Origin: Methylotenera sp.
GTDB taxonomy: Bacteria; Pseudomonadota; Gammaproteobacteria; Burkholderiales; Methylophilaceae
NCBI GenBank assembly: GCA_030652995.1
Contig: JAUSAG010000040.1
Span: 32,679-96,678, forward strand
Reading direction: 5' to 3'
Length of the DNA: 64,000 nt
The position numbers and the translations under genes are program-made. Of this stretch, positions 27,031-35,680 are shown piece by piece. The notes under the pieces are model-generated. The model ran no database searches. It was given only the letters and a program-made list of their open reading frames with translations, and was not told the origin of the DNA. Each line of letters opens with the position of its first letter. Positions within the stretch are counted from its first letter, which is position 1.

Positions 27031-27447
27031 TTAGTTACTCGCTGGCTCCGTCACAAACCCAATACGCACCAATCCAGTTTTTGCAGCCTCCGACATCACC
27101 TGCGCCACTTTTTCGTAATGCACTAATCTATCTGCCCGAATATGTAGTTCTGGCTGTGGGTCTTTTTTAGCTTCCAGTGCAAAACGTGTAGCCAAGGCTT
27201 CTTTTGGTATAAACTCACCATTCCAATATAGGCTGCCATCTTCACGAACTGCAAACTCAATGTGTTCAGGCTTGGTAATATTGGGGTTACTTGAAGCTTT
27301 AGGTAAATCAATTTTGACAGAATGCGTAAGCAATGGCGCGGTAATGATAAATATCACTAACAGCACCAGCATGACATCTACCAATGGCACCACGTTAATT
27401 TCTGCCTTCACATGATGTTGCTGTGGATTAAAGCTGCCGAAACTCAT
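27031..27447 (-). CDS. exbD: TonB-system energiser ExbD
   Basis: A 138-residue protein with one membrane helix (about 22-42) holding the essential proton-path Asp 24 in PLVDVMLVLLVIFI, then a periplasmic domain. It belongs to ExbD/TolR; adjacency to tonB and a receptor gene selects ExbD. It overlaps exbB by 4 bp. Confidence 0.93.
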   Translation of the reverse strand: MSFGSFNPQQHHVKAEINVVPLVDVMLVLLVIFIITAPLLTHSVKIDLPKASSNPNITKPEHIEFAVREDGSLYWNGEFIPKEALATRFALEAKKDPQPELHIRADRLVHYEKVAQVMSEAAKTGLVRIGFVTEPASN

Positions 27448-28157
27448 GACGCACTTCCAGACGTTTTATTAGATTCATCAGGGGCATTACCCACCGTCAA
27501 CAGTACAAACAAATCATGCGCAAAGGCATCAAGTTTAGCCAGCCACATACGGTTACGACGATTAAAAGCGTTATATGCAAACACTGCAGGAATCGCCACA
27601 GCCAAACCGATTGCAGTCATAATCAGTGCCTCACCTACTGGGCCCGCCACCTTATCTAGCGTGCCTTGACCTGAAATTCCAATATTTACCAACGCATGAT
27701 AAATTGCCCATACCGTGCCAAACAAGCCAATATAAGGCGAGGCAGATCCTGCTGACGCAAGTACAGTTAAACCATTCTCACAGCGTGCAGATTCTTGATC
27801 GATGCCATTGCGAATAGCACGTGTCATAAACTCGGATATACCGCCAACTGCCACTAGTTTTTGCACGTCATATCCACTGGCATGACGGGTTGCCGCCAAA
27901 CCTTCTGCCGCGAGTATTGCAAAAGCATTATCCGGCTTATTTTTCTTCAAGCCTGTATTTAAGTCATCAATAGAAGGATGTTGCCAAAGTTTATCCAGAA
28001 ATACCTTAGCGCGCCTTGCTTCTAGCCAATTAGCCAGACCTTTGGTAAAAATCAAATACCAAGTGGCTATTGAAAGAATCAGCAAAAAAACTAATACCAC
28101 TTTTCCTACCGTATCAATCTGCGCAACAAAATGCGTAACACCTAAATCATGTGACAT
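27444..28157 (-). CDS. exbB: TonB-system energiser ExbB
   Basis: A 237-residue MotA/TolQ/ExbB proton-channel protein with three membrane helices (about 17-37, 125-150 and 165-190) and the conserved GLFGTVWAIYHAL and GPVGEALIMTAIGLAVAIPAV segments. With ExbD and TonB it couples the proton gradient to the receptor. 22 bp separate it from tonB. Confidence 0.93.
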   Translation of the reverse strand: MSHDLGVTHFVAQIDTVGKVVLVFLLILSIATWYLIFTKGLANWLEARRAKVFLDKLWQHPSIDDLNTGLKKNKPDNAFAILAAEGLAATRHASGYDVQKLVAVGGISEFMTRAIRNGIDQESARCENGLTVLASAGSASPYIGLFGTVWAIYHALVNIGISGQGTLDKVAGPVGEALIMTAIGLAVAIPAVFAYNAFNRRNRMWLAKLDAFAHDLFVLLTVGNAPDESNKTSGSAS

Positions 28158-28179
28158 TTAAACCACCTCTAAAGTTACA

Positions 28180-28860
28180 TCAATTTAAAATAAAATCAAA
28201 TGGTTGCATCGCAATTGCGCGTACCGCTTTGCCATTGCGCATGGCTGCATCACACTGCCAAGTTTTAACTGCAGCTAACCCTGCCTCATCAAGCCGCTTA
28301 TGACCAGAACTCTCCTTAATTTTTACGGTAGTAATCTGGCCTGTTTCATCCAATTCTACACGCAACACCACTCGCCCATGTTCACCAGTGCGGCGTGATG
28401 CAGCAGGGTAATTTGGCGGCGTGCGTTGCGGGCAAGCCAGTGATAACTCTGAAGATAACATAACGGCACCAGTTGGTTTAACTGGCGCCTCAGTTACAGG
28501 TTCTGCCGCAGGCGGAGCCTCAATCACAGGTTCTGACGGAGGTGCTGGCGCCACATGGTCTGTCACCTGCGTGACTGGTGTTTCCGCCACTAACACTGGA
28601 ACTGTTTCTGGACGCAGAATTGGCTTCTCTTTAACCAACGTTACTTTTTTCGGTGGCGGCGGTTTGGGTGGCTCTGGCGGAGGAGGTTCTTCTTTTTTAA
28701 GCGGTGGATTGATTAAGTTAACAAACAAAGTCACCGCCTCTTGCGGCTGCGGAATGAGCTTGTAGCTCATGGCTGCGTATAACAACGCACCGTGAAGTGC
28801 AATTACAAGAAACAAACCAGCCAGTTTGTCTAAACCTATTCGATCTAAAATATTACCCAT
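28180..28860 (-). CDS. tonB: TonB protein
   Basis: A 226-residue protein with an N-terminal membrane anchor (about 10-32), a Pro/Lys/Glu-rich spacer (EEPPPPEPPKPPPPKK) that can span the periplasm, a second Pro/Ala/Val/Glu stretch, and a C-terminal TonB domain (about 145-226) with PPNYPAASRRTGEHGRVVL. It begins 11 bp after the propeller gene in the same operon, so it appears dedicated to the nearby receptor. Confidence 0.93.
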   Translation of the reverse strand: MGNILDRIGLDKLAGLFLVIALHGALLYAAMSYKLIPQPQEAVTLFVNLINPPLKKEEPPPPEPPKPPPPKKVTLVKEKPILRPETVPVLVAETPVTQVTDHVAPAPPSEPVIEAPPAAEPVTEAPVKPTGAVMLSSELSLACPQRTPPNYPAASRRTGEHGRVVLRVELDETGQITTVKIKESSGHKRLDEAGLAAVKTWQCDAAMRNGKAVRAIAMQPFDFILN

Positions 28861-28871
28861 TCAAATTATAT

Positions 28872-30224
28872 TCAGTGAGGTCGTTCACAAATGGTTGGAA
28901 TAAAAGGTAGAGTGCTTTGTGCAAAAAAAATAGGTTTTAAAACAGCTGTTGATTGTAAACTATTCCAGTCAACTAATGCTGTACGTACGCCATGCGTTGG
29001 TGCAACGTCAGTCCAAGCCAACACAAGACCTTTATCAGTTGAAATCATCTGGGGCACGCCAGTATCACGCCCTGGGCTTATATCAATTACACGCTTTATA
29101 ACACCGAGCGACCCATCTACATCAATTTTACGAAGCGCCAAACTGGATTTTTTTGTGACAGCATCTGCTACAGTCATCCATGAAATAGCTACTGTCTTAC
29201 CATCTTGCCAGACTAGGCCAATTCTACCAAGCGGAGCAACATCATCAACTTCAATCGGCTTTCCAAAACTTTTTCCACCATCATTAGAAAAAGCAACACG
29301 TACACGAGGCCTATCTCCCTCAGCACTGAACCAAGCAGCTACAACTTGCATGCCGCGTGCTGCAATTGCAGGCCCGTTGACTGGGCATCCCTCAATTTTC
29401 CAGCCTTCTGCACCTAAAGGCATGGGTGATGACCATTTGCCATTTTGCAAAAGTGAAACACGATTATCACGAATTTCTGCATCTGTACGTCCTCTCCATG
29501 CAACTACAGGGCCTGCAGATGTCACCGTCACAGATGTCCAGCAGCAAGTACAAGTGTTATTATCTATAACTTGCTCGTTATCCATACTGCCATCACGGTG
29601 TATACGCGTATAACGCAGGTTAAAATTGCCGGATTTTTCAGGGTGCTTTGCAATGTCTGTTTTTTTGACATAATCACGGCCATCTAGCCAAACAATGCCT
29701 GCGTCACCTTCTACAGGAAATATTGTTGCAAAACCATGTTCAGCCGCCGTACCATCATTGTGTGGGTGCCCAATCTCTCGCCAAGTTAACCCGGCATCAT
29801 TTGAAATAGCTAGCGCAATATCGTAATCAAAAGTTTTGCCCCCCTGTTGTTTAACTAACCAGTGAGCCACCCAAAATTGATTATCAATCGCGACTACTGA
29901 AGGATAGTCTGCCCAATTTAAAAACCAATTTTCACCTTGCGCAACCTCACCTTGTTTAATCCAGCGTCCCTTATGCAATACAGCAAACTTCAACACATGA
30001 CCTTCATTTTTAGGCTCGACCCAACTCATTAGCACATCACCATTCGGCAATGTGCGTAAACGTGGCAATCTACTCCCAACGGTTTTGGTGGCTTGGACAG
30101 ATTGCTGCTTCAATTCAATGCCGCTGTTAGACTCGTTATTTTTAAACCCGTCGCTACAAGACAAGCCTGCGAAACAAATCAATGTAATAAAAAATTGATT
30201 TATCATGTGCTTTGGAACGCTCAT
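28872..30224 (-). CDS. Secreted sialidase-like beta-propeller with CxCC motif
   Basis: A 450-residue protein with a hydrophobic N-terminus ending in a cysteine (Cys 23, imperfect lipobox GLSC). The body is a BNR/Asp-box propeller: SNDAGLTW (141-148) and SNDGGKSF (313-320). Cys 225, 227 and 228 form TCTCC (29541-29552), followed by VVAWRGRTDAEIRD; Cys 280 lies in GCPVNGPA. These cysteine signatures recur in a non-catalytic sialidase-like family that neighbours TonB receptors, and could bind a soft metal. The start overlaps the receptor stop by 4 bp (translational coupling), so it is probably a surface or periplasmic partner of that receptor. Sialidase activity is not supported. Confidence 0.75.
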   Translation of the reverse strand: MSVPKHMINQFFITLICFAGLSCSDGFKNNESNSGIELKQQSVQATKTVGSRLPRLRTLPNGDVLMSWVEPKNEGHVLKFAVLHKGRWIKQGEVAQGENWFLNWADYPSVVAIDNQFWVAHWLVKQQGGKTFDYDIALAISNDAGLTWREIGHPHNDGTAAEHGFATIFPVEGDAGIVWLDGRDYVKKTDIAKHPEKSGNFNLRYTRIHRDGSMDNEQVIDNNTCTCCWTSVTVTSAGPVVAWRGRTDAEIRDNRVSLLQNGKWSSPMPLGAEGWKIEGCPVNGPAIAARGMQVVAAWFSAEGDRPRVRVAFSNDGGKSFGKPIEVDDVAPLGRIGLVWQDGKTVAISWMTVADAVTKKSSLALRKIDVDGSLGVIKRVIDISPGRDTGVPQMISTDKGLVLAWTDVAPTHGVRTALVDWNSLQSTAVLKPIFFAQSTLPFIPTICERPH

Positions 30225-32398
30225 TTAAACTTGGCGTTCCACGAGATCTCCGCCGTACGTGGCTCACCCAGCATAAACTGATTGGCACTATTGTAAGATC
30301 TATCAGCATAAAGCTTATCGGTTAAATTTCGTACAGACAACATTAACTCACCTTTACCAAGTTTATAGCCAAGTAATGCATCAAAAGTAGTATAGCTATC
30401 CATAAATTTAGTAGGCGTGTTCGCATTATCACCGCTGCGTTCATCTACAAAATGTGAAGCAAGACTAATTCGCCAATCACTATTTGGACGATAAGTAAGC
30501 CAAATATTAGCAGTTTTTTCTGGCACATCTGGTGGCAAATTGCCTGCACGTGAAACCGAAACCGCTGAAAGACCTACACCTACTTGTTCATAAAACTTAT
30601 CAAACTCAGCTTTCAGTACAGAAACATTGCCCTCAATAGTCCATTTTTCTGTAGGGCGTAACGCACCAGAAAACTCAATACCACGAGAACTTTGTTCACC
30701 AATTTGAATGCTTTGCGCAGGATTATTTGGGTCACGTGTCAACACATCAGTACGGTTAATATCAAACAAGGCAACGGTTACCTCTCCCAAACCATTTGGC
30801 AGACTGCCTTTTAAGCCAATTTCTTTCTGCTTAGCGCGACCTAACCTAAAGTTCTTTTGTGCAAAAGTCAGCGTTACTAACTGTGAGGCTGGTTCTAGCG
30901 CGTTTGCCCATTGACCATACACGCTTAAGCTGGGCAAAATATCGTATACCGCGCCTACGCGATATGAGTTACCTGAGAAACCTTGATTGAACGATGAGGG
31001 GTTTGTTGAACTTGCTGTACGTAGATTATCTGAGTCTAAATCAATCTTATCGTGCCTTGCTGAAAGTGATAATTTAAGTTTCTCGGTTAAATTCAAATAA
31101 TCTTCAAGAAAAAAGGCTTTTTGTACGATTTCAGTTTTTCTGAAGGGCAGATAAGGTGCAGTAGTTTTAAATATACCTGATACTGGATTAACAAAATCCA
31201 CTATATCTTCAGCTCCTAACGGTGAATTACTGGTACGTTTGTGATTGTTCCGTGCAATATCAAAGCCTGCTAGCACCCTATTTCGCATACTTCCCAATTG
31301 ATGGTCTAAACTAAACTCGGTTCTGTTTCCATAAAGTTCTTGGTCATGCTTGGTGTGCAAAAATTCCGTTCTTTTCACCTTACCAGCATCTAACCCCGTT
31401 AGCTGGTAAGTATAAGCCTCTGCATTTTTCCACAAGCGGTTTTCATTGTTATAGTAAGTTTCGTTACGTACTTTTAGTTTATCTGTTGGTGCCCATTCTA
31501 AATTGAATCTTGTCCAGCTAGCTTCTTTATCCATTTGGTCATCTGCTACATTGTAATTATTGTAGCGCGTTCGCCTATCAATCTTGCCGTTGATATGCGG
31601 TGTACCGAAATAGCCTTCCCCATCATCTTGATAATACTCTTGAGATAGCGTTGCTTTAATTGTATCCGTTGCTTTTAAAGCCAATTCACCTGTGAAGTGC
31701 ATATAGTCATAAGAGGAATCATCCACCCAGCCATAAGAGCCTTGATTGGCACCTTTATAGCTAATATCTGCACGATAAGCTAGTGCATCGGTTAATTTAC
31801 CACCTAGCCCTAAGCCAACCGTCTTTGTATCCCATCTATCATAAGCCAACATCACTTCTTTTTCCTCACGTCCGTCTGCTGCTTTGGTGACAAAATTAAC
31901 TGCGCCTCCAACAGAGCCAATGCCATGTTGCATGGATGATAAGCCTTTGATCACTTCGATACGATCATAATTGAACGTTCCACGGGGCGTAATGGCTAAC
32001 CCTGGATAGCGCAAACCATTGTATAGCGGTTGCAATGTACTAGAAAAACCACGCATCGAGACACATGTCACACCAAAACACTGTGAGGCCACAACACCAG
32101 CAGCATTTGCCAATGCTTGTTGTGTTGTTGTATTGCCACGTTCACGCATTAATTCTCGGGTAATCACATCAATACTGGCAGGCGTTTCCTGAATCGTTAA
32201 ACCCAAACGACTACCTGCTGCTACTGGTAAATCGAGTAGAAGTAAGCTAGCATCATTCGATTGTGCACGAATCTGCATTGGCTGCATTTGCGTAGCCGGC
32301 GCATCAACATTAACAGACTGCTCCTGTATAGATTCTTCCGCAATTACATAACCGCTACCACATAAAAGCAACGCACTTAGTGTTGTTTTTTTTATCAT
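30221..32398 (-). CDS. TonB-dependent outer-membrane receptor (siderophore/metallophore type)
   Basis: A 725-residue protein with a signal peptide (about 1-20), a plug (about 55-170; QETPASIDVITRELMRERG, RIEVIKGLSSMQHGIGSVGGAVNFVTK) and a 22-strand barrel with the usual late SVRNLTDKLYADRSYN. It lacks an N-terminal signalling domain. Two cysteines, 107 and 112 (QCFGVTC), sit in the plug just before SMRGF, an unusual site that could be a disulfide or metal-contact point. A GGGAG ribosome site precedes the ATG. The ligand is not known: the fold class covers ferric siderophores and other metallophores, but the neighbouring copper storage gene points to copper. Confidence 0.88.
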   Translation of the reverse strand: MIKKTTLSALLLCGSGYVIAEESIQEQSVNVDAPATQMQPMQIRAQSNDASLLLLDLPVAAGSRLGLTIQETPASIDVITRELMRERGNTTTQQALANAAGVVASQCFGVTCVSMRGFSSTLQPLYNGLRYPGLAITPRGTFNYDRIEVIKGLSSMQHGIGSVGGAVNFVTKAADGREEKEVMLAYDRWDTKTVGLGLGGKLTDALAYRADISYKGANQGSYGWVDDSSYDYMHFTGELALKATDTIKATLSQEYYQDDGEGYFGTPHINGKIDRRTRYNNYNVADDQMDKEASWTRFNLEWAPTDKLKVRNETYYNNENRLWKNAEAYTYQLTGLDAGKVKRTEFLHTKHDQELYGNRTEFSLDHQLGSMRNRVLAGFDIARNNHKRTSNSPLGAEDIVDFVNPVSGIFKTTAPYLPFRKTEIVQKAFFLEDYLNLTEKLKLSLSARHDKIDLDSDNLRTASSTNPSSFNQGFSGNSYRVGAVYDILPSLSVYGQWANALEPASQLVTLTFAQKNFRLGRAKQKEIGLKGSLPNGLGEVTVALFDINRTDVLTRDPNNPAQSIQIGEQSSRGIEFSGALRPTEKWTIEGNVSVLKAEFDKFYEQVGVGLSAVSVSRAGNLPPDVPEKTANIWLTYRPNSDWRISLASHFVDERSGDNANTPTKFMDSYTTFDALLGYKLGKGELMLSVRNLTDKLYADRSYNSANQFMLGEPRTAEISWNAKFK

Positions 32399-32572
32399 TA
32401 CGCCACTCCCTTTTTTATAGTTAAACGTGATAATAGCAACGTTTATCTTTTATCGGAATGTGGCATATTGTCGCAGCTTATTGATTTTTATATAAAATTA
32501 GGCTTAATATAAAACAAAAAATGGCATTTAACTCTTATGCGAAATTTAACTATCTCATTAAAAGCCATCTAC

Positions 32573-33013
32573 TTAAGCAATTACCTTCTTACATTCTTTA
32601 TAGCAAGCCGCACAGCTATCCATACACGCTTTACAGGCATCATGTTTATCTGCGTGTTTTTTACATTCATCTTCACAATCTTTGCAAATATCCATCGCAA
32701 TTTTTGCCTGGCTTTTTAAATAGGATGACTCTTGACTGGCCAGTTGTTGCAATGCCCCACATACCGCCAACATCTGATTCACGCTTTGGGCACAGGCTGC
32801 CATCTCTTTATCACCCTGCCCTAGCAAAGTTAGACAGTGACTCAAGCAAACTTGTCCTTTTTGTATACAATCCGATGCAGCTGCGATTAACCCAGTATTC
32901 ACGGCACCACCATGATGGTGATGATGTTCGTGTCCATCTGCCGCTTGTACTTTGCCAACAATAGCAGCACCTGCTAATGCTACGCCGCTTAATAATAACT
33001 CTCTTCGGTTCAT
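32573..33013 (-). CDS. csp1: Tat-exported four-helix copper storage protein (Csp1-type)
   Basis: A 146-residue protein with a twin-arginine signal (MNRRELLLSGVALAGAA, cleavage near VQA). A His-rich start (DGHEHHHHHGG) follows, then a four-helix core with 13 cysteines in CxxxC/CxxC spacing (DICKDCEDEC, DACKACMDSCAACYKEC). Methylosinus Csp1, also Tat-exported, has 13 cysteines lining a four-helix bundle that holds many Cu(I) ions, so this is a close structural match. I chose the ATG at 33013 because AAAGGAG lies 7 nt upstream; the longer frame from 33106 has no such site and would hide the signal. It is the first gene of the minus-strand cluster. Confidence 0.9.
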   Translation of the reverse strand: MNRRELLLSGVALAGAAIVGKVQAADGHEHHHHHGGAVNTGLIAAASDCIQKGQVCLSHCLTLLGQGDKEMAACAQSVNQMLAVCGALQQLASQESSYLKSQAKIAMDICKDCEDECKKHADKHDACKACMDSCAACYKECKKVIA

Positions 33014-33208
33014 CTCAAACTCCTTTTGTTGGGTTAAATCAATAAGCTGATTGTATGCCTGAAAACACAGCAAATCCATTGGAGTTTCATCCGTAAATAA
33101 CGTCAATTGAAGTTAATCATTGGTTTATCAACCTGCAGTACTGAGTAATTCATTTGCGCGACGATTTGTCACATTCTGATATTTATAATCCCCTATATAA
33201 TGTAACGC

Positions 33209-34519
33209 ATGGCAACGCACTCTCAATCAGCACAAATTAACGCACTCAATCGAACTGCGCTAGAAAACCCATCACATCGCAATTTATATCGCTTGTTTTT
33301 TCTGCGCTGCGTGATGATTATCGCTATGCTTGCAGCCACAGCGGCGCTATTTTACTTACATATTCCACTACCAAAATTGCCAATAGCTTTTGTTGTGGGG
33401 GCCATGCTACTTCTTAACTTAATGACATTACTGCGGTTAAAGAAACTCAGCAACATTAGTGATAAAGAGCTTTTGCTACAGCTCCTCGCCGATTTAGCTG
33501 CACTTACTGTGCTATTTTATTTTACAGGCGGCTATAGCAATCCACTGGTATGGATGTATTTATTACCACTTACCGTGGCCGCAGTTGCATTAAAACGTGA
33601 ATATGCCTGGCTGCTTACAGCCATTGCGGTAGCTTGTTATTCTACTTTGGTGTTTTATTACGTACCGCTATCACATTTACACATGCACGACTTAGCTGGG
33701 CAGACACTAGACATTCACTTGGTGGGTATGTGGTTAGGCTTTGTCGTGAGTGCGGGCATCATTGCATTTTTCATCACACGTATTGGGCAAAGTTTGCGTG
33801 ATTACGACCGCATGTTAGCCTCCATCCGTGAAAAATCACTTGAAAGTGAGCGCATGCTGGCGCTGGGCACGCTTGCCACCAGCGCGGCACACGAGCTAGG
33901 TACACCGCTTGCCACTATGGCAGTGATCAGCAAAGAACTTGCGCACGATTTGGCTAGTCAACCTGAACAGTTACAGCAACTAGATATTATGGTTAGGCAA
34001 ATTACACGTTGCAAAGAAATTTTGTCTTCCATCACGCGTGATGCGGGTAAAGGCCGCGCTGATGCTGGCCATGGCATGGCGTTATCTGAGTATCTACAAG
34101 AAGCTATTCAGCGTTGGCGCGATACGCGACCGGTCACTGAACTGGTTATTACACTTAACGAAAATATTTATAATCCATTAATCTTTACAGATAAAACCCT
34201 CACGCAGGCACTACAAAATCTACTGGACAATGCAGCGGACGCCTCTCCAGAGCGTATATTGCTTGATGCCGAGTGGGATGAAACGGTGCTAAAAATTAAT
34301 ATCCGTGATTTTGGTTCAGGGATAACAGCAGAAGTTGCGAAGCACTTGGGTAAACCATTTTTTACTTCAAAAAGTGAAAAAGGCATGGGACTGGGCGTGT
34401 ACCTAACGCACACCACACTAGCCCGCTATCAAGGGGAGCTCAACCTCAGCAACCATGCGGACGGTGGCGTACTGACCACCGTCACATTACCATTAAAAAA
34501 ATTAAAGGTGAGTCAATGA
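33209..34519 (+). CDS. regB: Redox sensor histidine kinase RegB/PrrB
   Basis: A 436-residue kinase with six membrane helices (about 25-195), including the quinone-site signature GGYSNPL (107-113). The H-box is HELGTPLATMAV with phospho-His 228, typical of RegB/PrrB/ActS, and a following RCKEIL holds Cys 268 at the place of the redox-active cysteine of RegB. N, G1 and G2 boxes (QNLLDNAADAS, DFGSGI, GMGLGVYL) are present. It senses quinone/oxygen status and usually governs terminal oxidases. No ribosome site is visible; a TATAAT at 33196 lies so close that a leaderless mRNA is possible. It overlaps regA by 4 bp. Confidence 0.93.
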   Translation: MATHSQSAQINALNRTALENPSHRNLYRLFFLRCVMIIAMLAATAALFYLHIPLPKLPIAFVVGAMLLLNLMTLLRLKKLSNISDKELLLQLLADLAALTVLFYFTGGYSNPLVWMYLLPLTVAAVALKREYAWLLTAIAVACYSTLVFYYVPLSHLHMHDLAGQTLDIHLVGMWLGFVVSAGIIAFFITRIGQSLRDYDRMLASIREKSLESERMLALGTLATSAAHELGTPLATMAVISKELAHDLASQPEQLQQLDIMVRQITRCKEILSSITRDAGKGRADAGHGMALSEYLQEAIQRWRDTRPVTELVITLNENIYNPLIFTDKTLTQALQNLLDNAADASPERILLDAEWDETVLKINIRDFGSGITAEVAKHLGKPFFTSKSEKGMGLGVYLTHTTLARYQGELNLSNHADGGVLTTVTLPLKKLKVSQ

Positions 34520-35079
34520 GTACGATTATTACCGATGAAAAACCAACATTATTACTGGTGGATGATGATGCCGAATTTTTAAGCGTACTTGCACCCGCAA
34601 TGCGCAGGCGCGGCTTTTTAGTATCCACCGCAAATAGCGCAGAAGCCGCATTTGAGCTTGCTAAAAATGATGCCCCGGAATTTGCAGTGGTTGATCTTAA
34701 AATGTCAGGCAACTCTGGCTTGGTGCTCGTTCGGCAACTTGCAAGCTTGGATGCAGGGACCAAAATTGTTGTACTCACTGGGTATGCGAGCATTACCACT
34801 GCGGTTGAAGCCATCAAATTAGGGGCGACACATTACCTTGCAAAACCTGTAGATGCAGACGAAATTGTCGCAGCGTTTGAAAAAAATTCCGGGGACGCCA
34901 ATGTAGAGTTATCTAGCAATCCACTTTCTATTGACCGCTTGGAATGGGAGCATATTCAACGTGTGTTAGCAGAAAATGACGGCAACATTTCAGCCACCGC
35001 ACGTAGCCTGAATATGCACAGACGCACCTTACAAAGAAAACTGGGAAAAAAACCCAGCCTAAATCCCACCATTAACTAG
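34516..35079 (+). CDS. regA: Redox response regulator RegA/PrrA
   Basis: A 187-residue regulator: receiver domain (LLVDDDAEF; phospho-Asp 60 in VVDLKMSG; KPVDADE), a short linker, and a Fis-type helix-turn-helix NISATARSLNMHRRTLQRKLGKKPS. The highly conserved HMHRRTLQRKL-type recognition helix is diagnostic of RegA/PrrA/ActR. It is translationally coupled to regB. Its targets in the window could include the ccoNOQP and cox regions; no consensus site was demonstrated. Confidence 0.94.
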   Translation: MSTIITDEKPTLLLVDDDAEFLSVLAPAMRRRGFLVSTANSAEAAFELAKNDAPEFAVVDLKMSGNSGLVLVRQLASLDAGTKIVVLTGYASITTAVEAIKLGATHYLAKPVDADEIVAAFEKNSGDANVELSSNPLSIDRLEWEHIQRVLAENDGNISATARSLNMHRRTLQRKLGKKPSLNPTIN

Positions 35080-35221
35080 TTAGGTTTATTGAATCGTCGC
35101 TAAACCGCTACTCATACCAAGAACCAGTTTCATCTTTACAAACACGTGTGCCACACCGAGCTCAAACGGTTTTATCTTCTATGCGTTTTTCCGGTTTGGC
35201 ATTGATGATCACTGACTTTTG

Positions 35222-35680
35222 CTATCTGTTTGGCTTTTTAAAACTATCCAGCAACAACAAGCCCACACCAATACAAATCGCGCTGTCTGCTACATTAAAC
35301 GCAGGCCAATATAAGTCGTTAATGTGGAAAAAAAGAAAATCAACCACATAACCCAAGGTTACTCTGTCATACAAATTGCCAATGGCGCCGCCTAATACTA
35401 AAGCCAAAGCTAAACTAAACAATTTTTCTTGATGATGCTTTTTAATCAGGTAAGTAATCACAATCACCGCGACACTTGTAATCGCAGTAAAAAACCACTT
35501 TTGCCAACCACCTGCATCCGCTAAAAAGCTAAAAGCAGCGCCTTCATTGTGATAGCGAACTAAATCAAAAAAACTCGTCACGGTTAAGTGTTCGCCATAC
35601 ACAAAAGCATTTTGCACTAAATACTTGGTATAGACATCTAGTGCAGCAATGACAATACTAATAAAAAACCACTTACGCAT
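35222..35680 (-). CDS. lspA: Lipoprotein signal peptidase
   Basis: A 152-residue protein with four membrane helices. It has the catalytic aspartates in [16 protein letters not shown] and [12 protein letters not shown]. It removes signal peptides from prolipoproteins such as those encoded in this window. The ATG at 35680 overlaps the ileS stop by 8 bp, a classic arrangement; a longer frame from 35803 lies within ileS and is not used. The 142-bp gap to the convergent regA holds only a weak hairpin (GGTTTA/TAAACC, 35083-35106). Confidence 0.95.
   Translation of the reverse strand: MRKWFFISIVIAALDVYTKYLVQNAFVYGEHLTVTSFFDLVRYHNEGAAFSFLADAGGWQKWFFTAITSVAVIVITYLIKKHHQEKLFSLALALVLGGAIGNLYDRVTLGYVVDFLFFHINDLYWPAFNVADSAICIGVGLLLLDSFKKPNR

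Noticed and set aside
28891..29613. 240-residue open frame opposite the CxCC propeller gene
   Set aside because: It is a shadow of the propeller frame, with no ribosome site and no domain.
26272..30224. Calling the two propeller proteins sialidases
   Set aside because: Asp-boxes show the fold only; catalytic residues are not evident and the context is metal uptake.
32429..32447. Fur-box-like GATAAT...TTTATC before the TonB receptor
   Set aside because: Only 13 of 19 positions agree and the centre of the consensus is lost; not enough to assign iron control, though it keeps the iron-siderophore alternative open.
32521..32964. 147-residue open frame opposite the Csp1-like gene
   Set aside because: Its sequence is the antisense of the Cys-rich gene, whose signal peptide, spacing and ribosome site are convincing.
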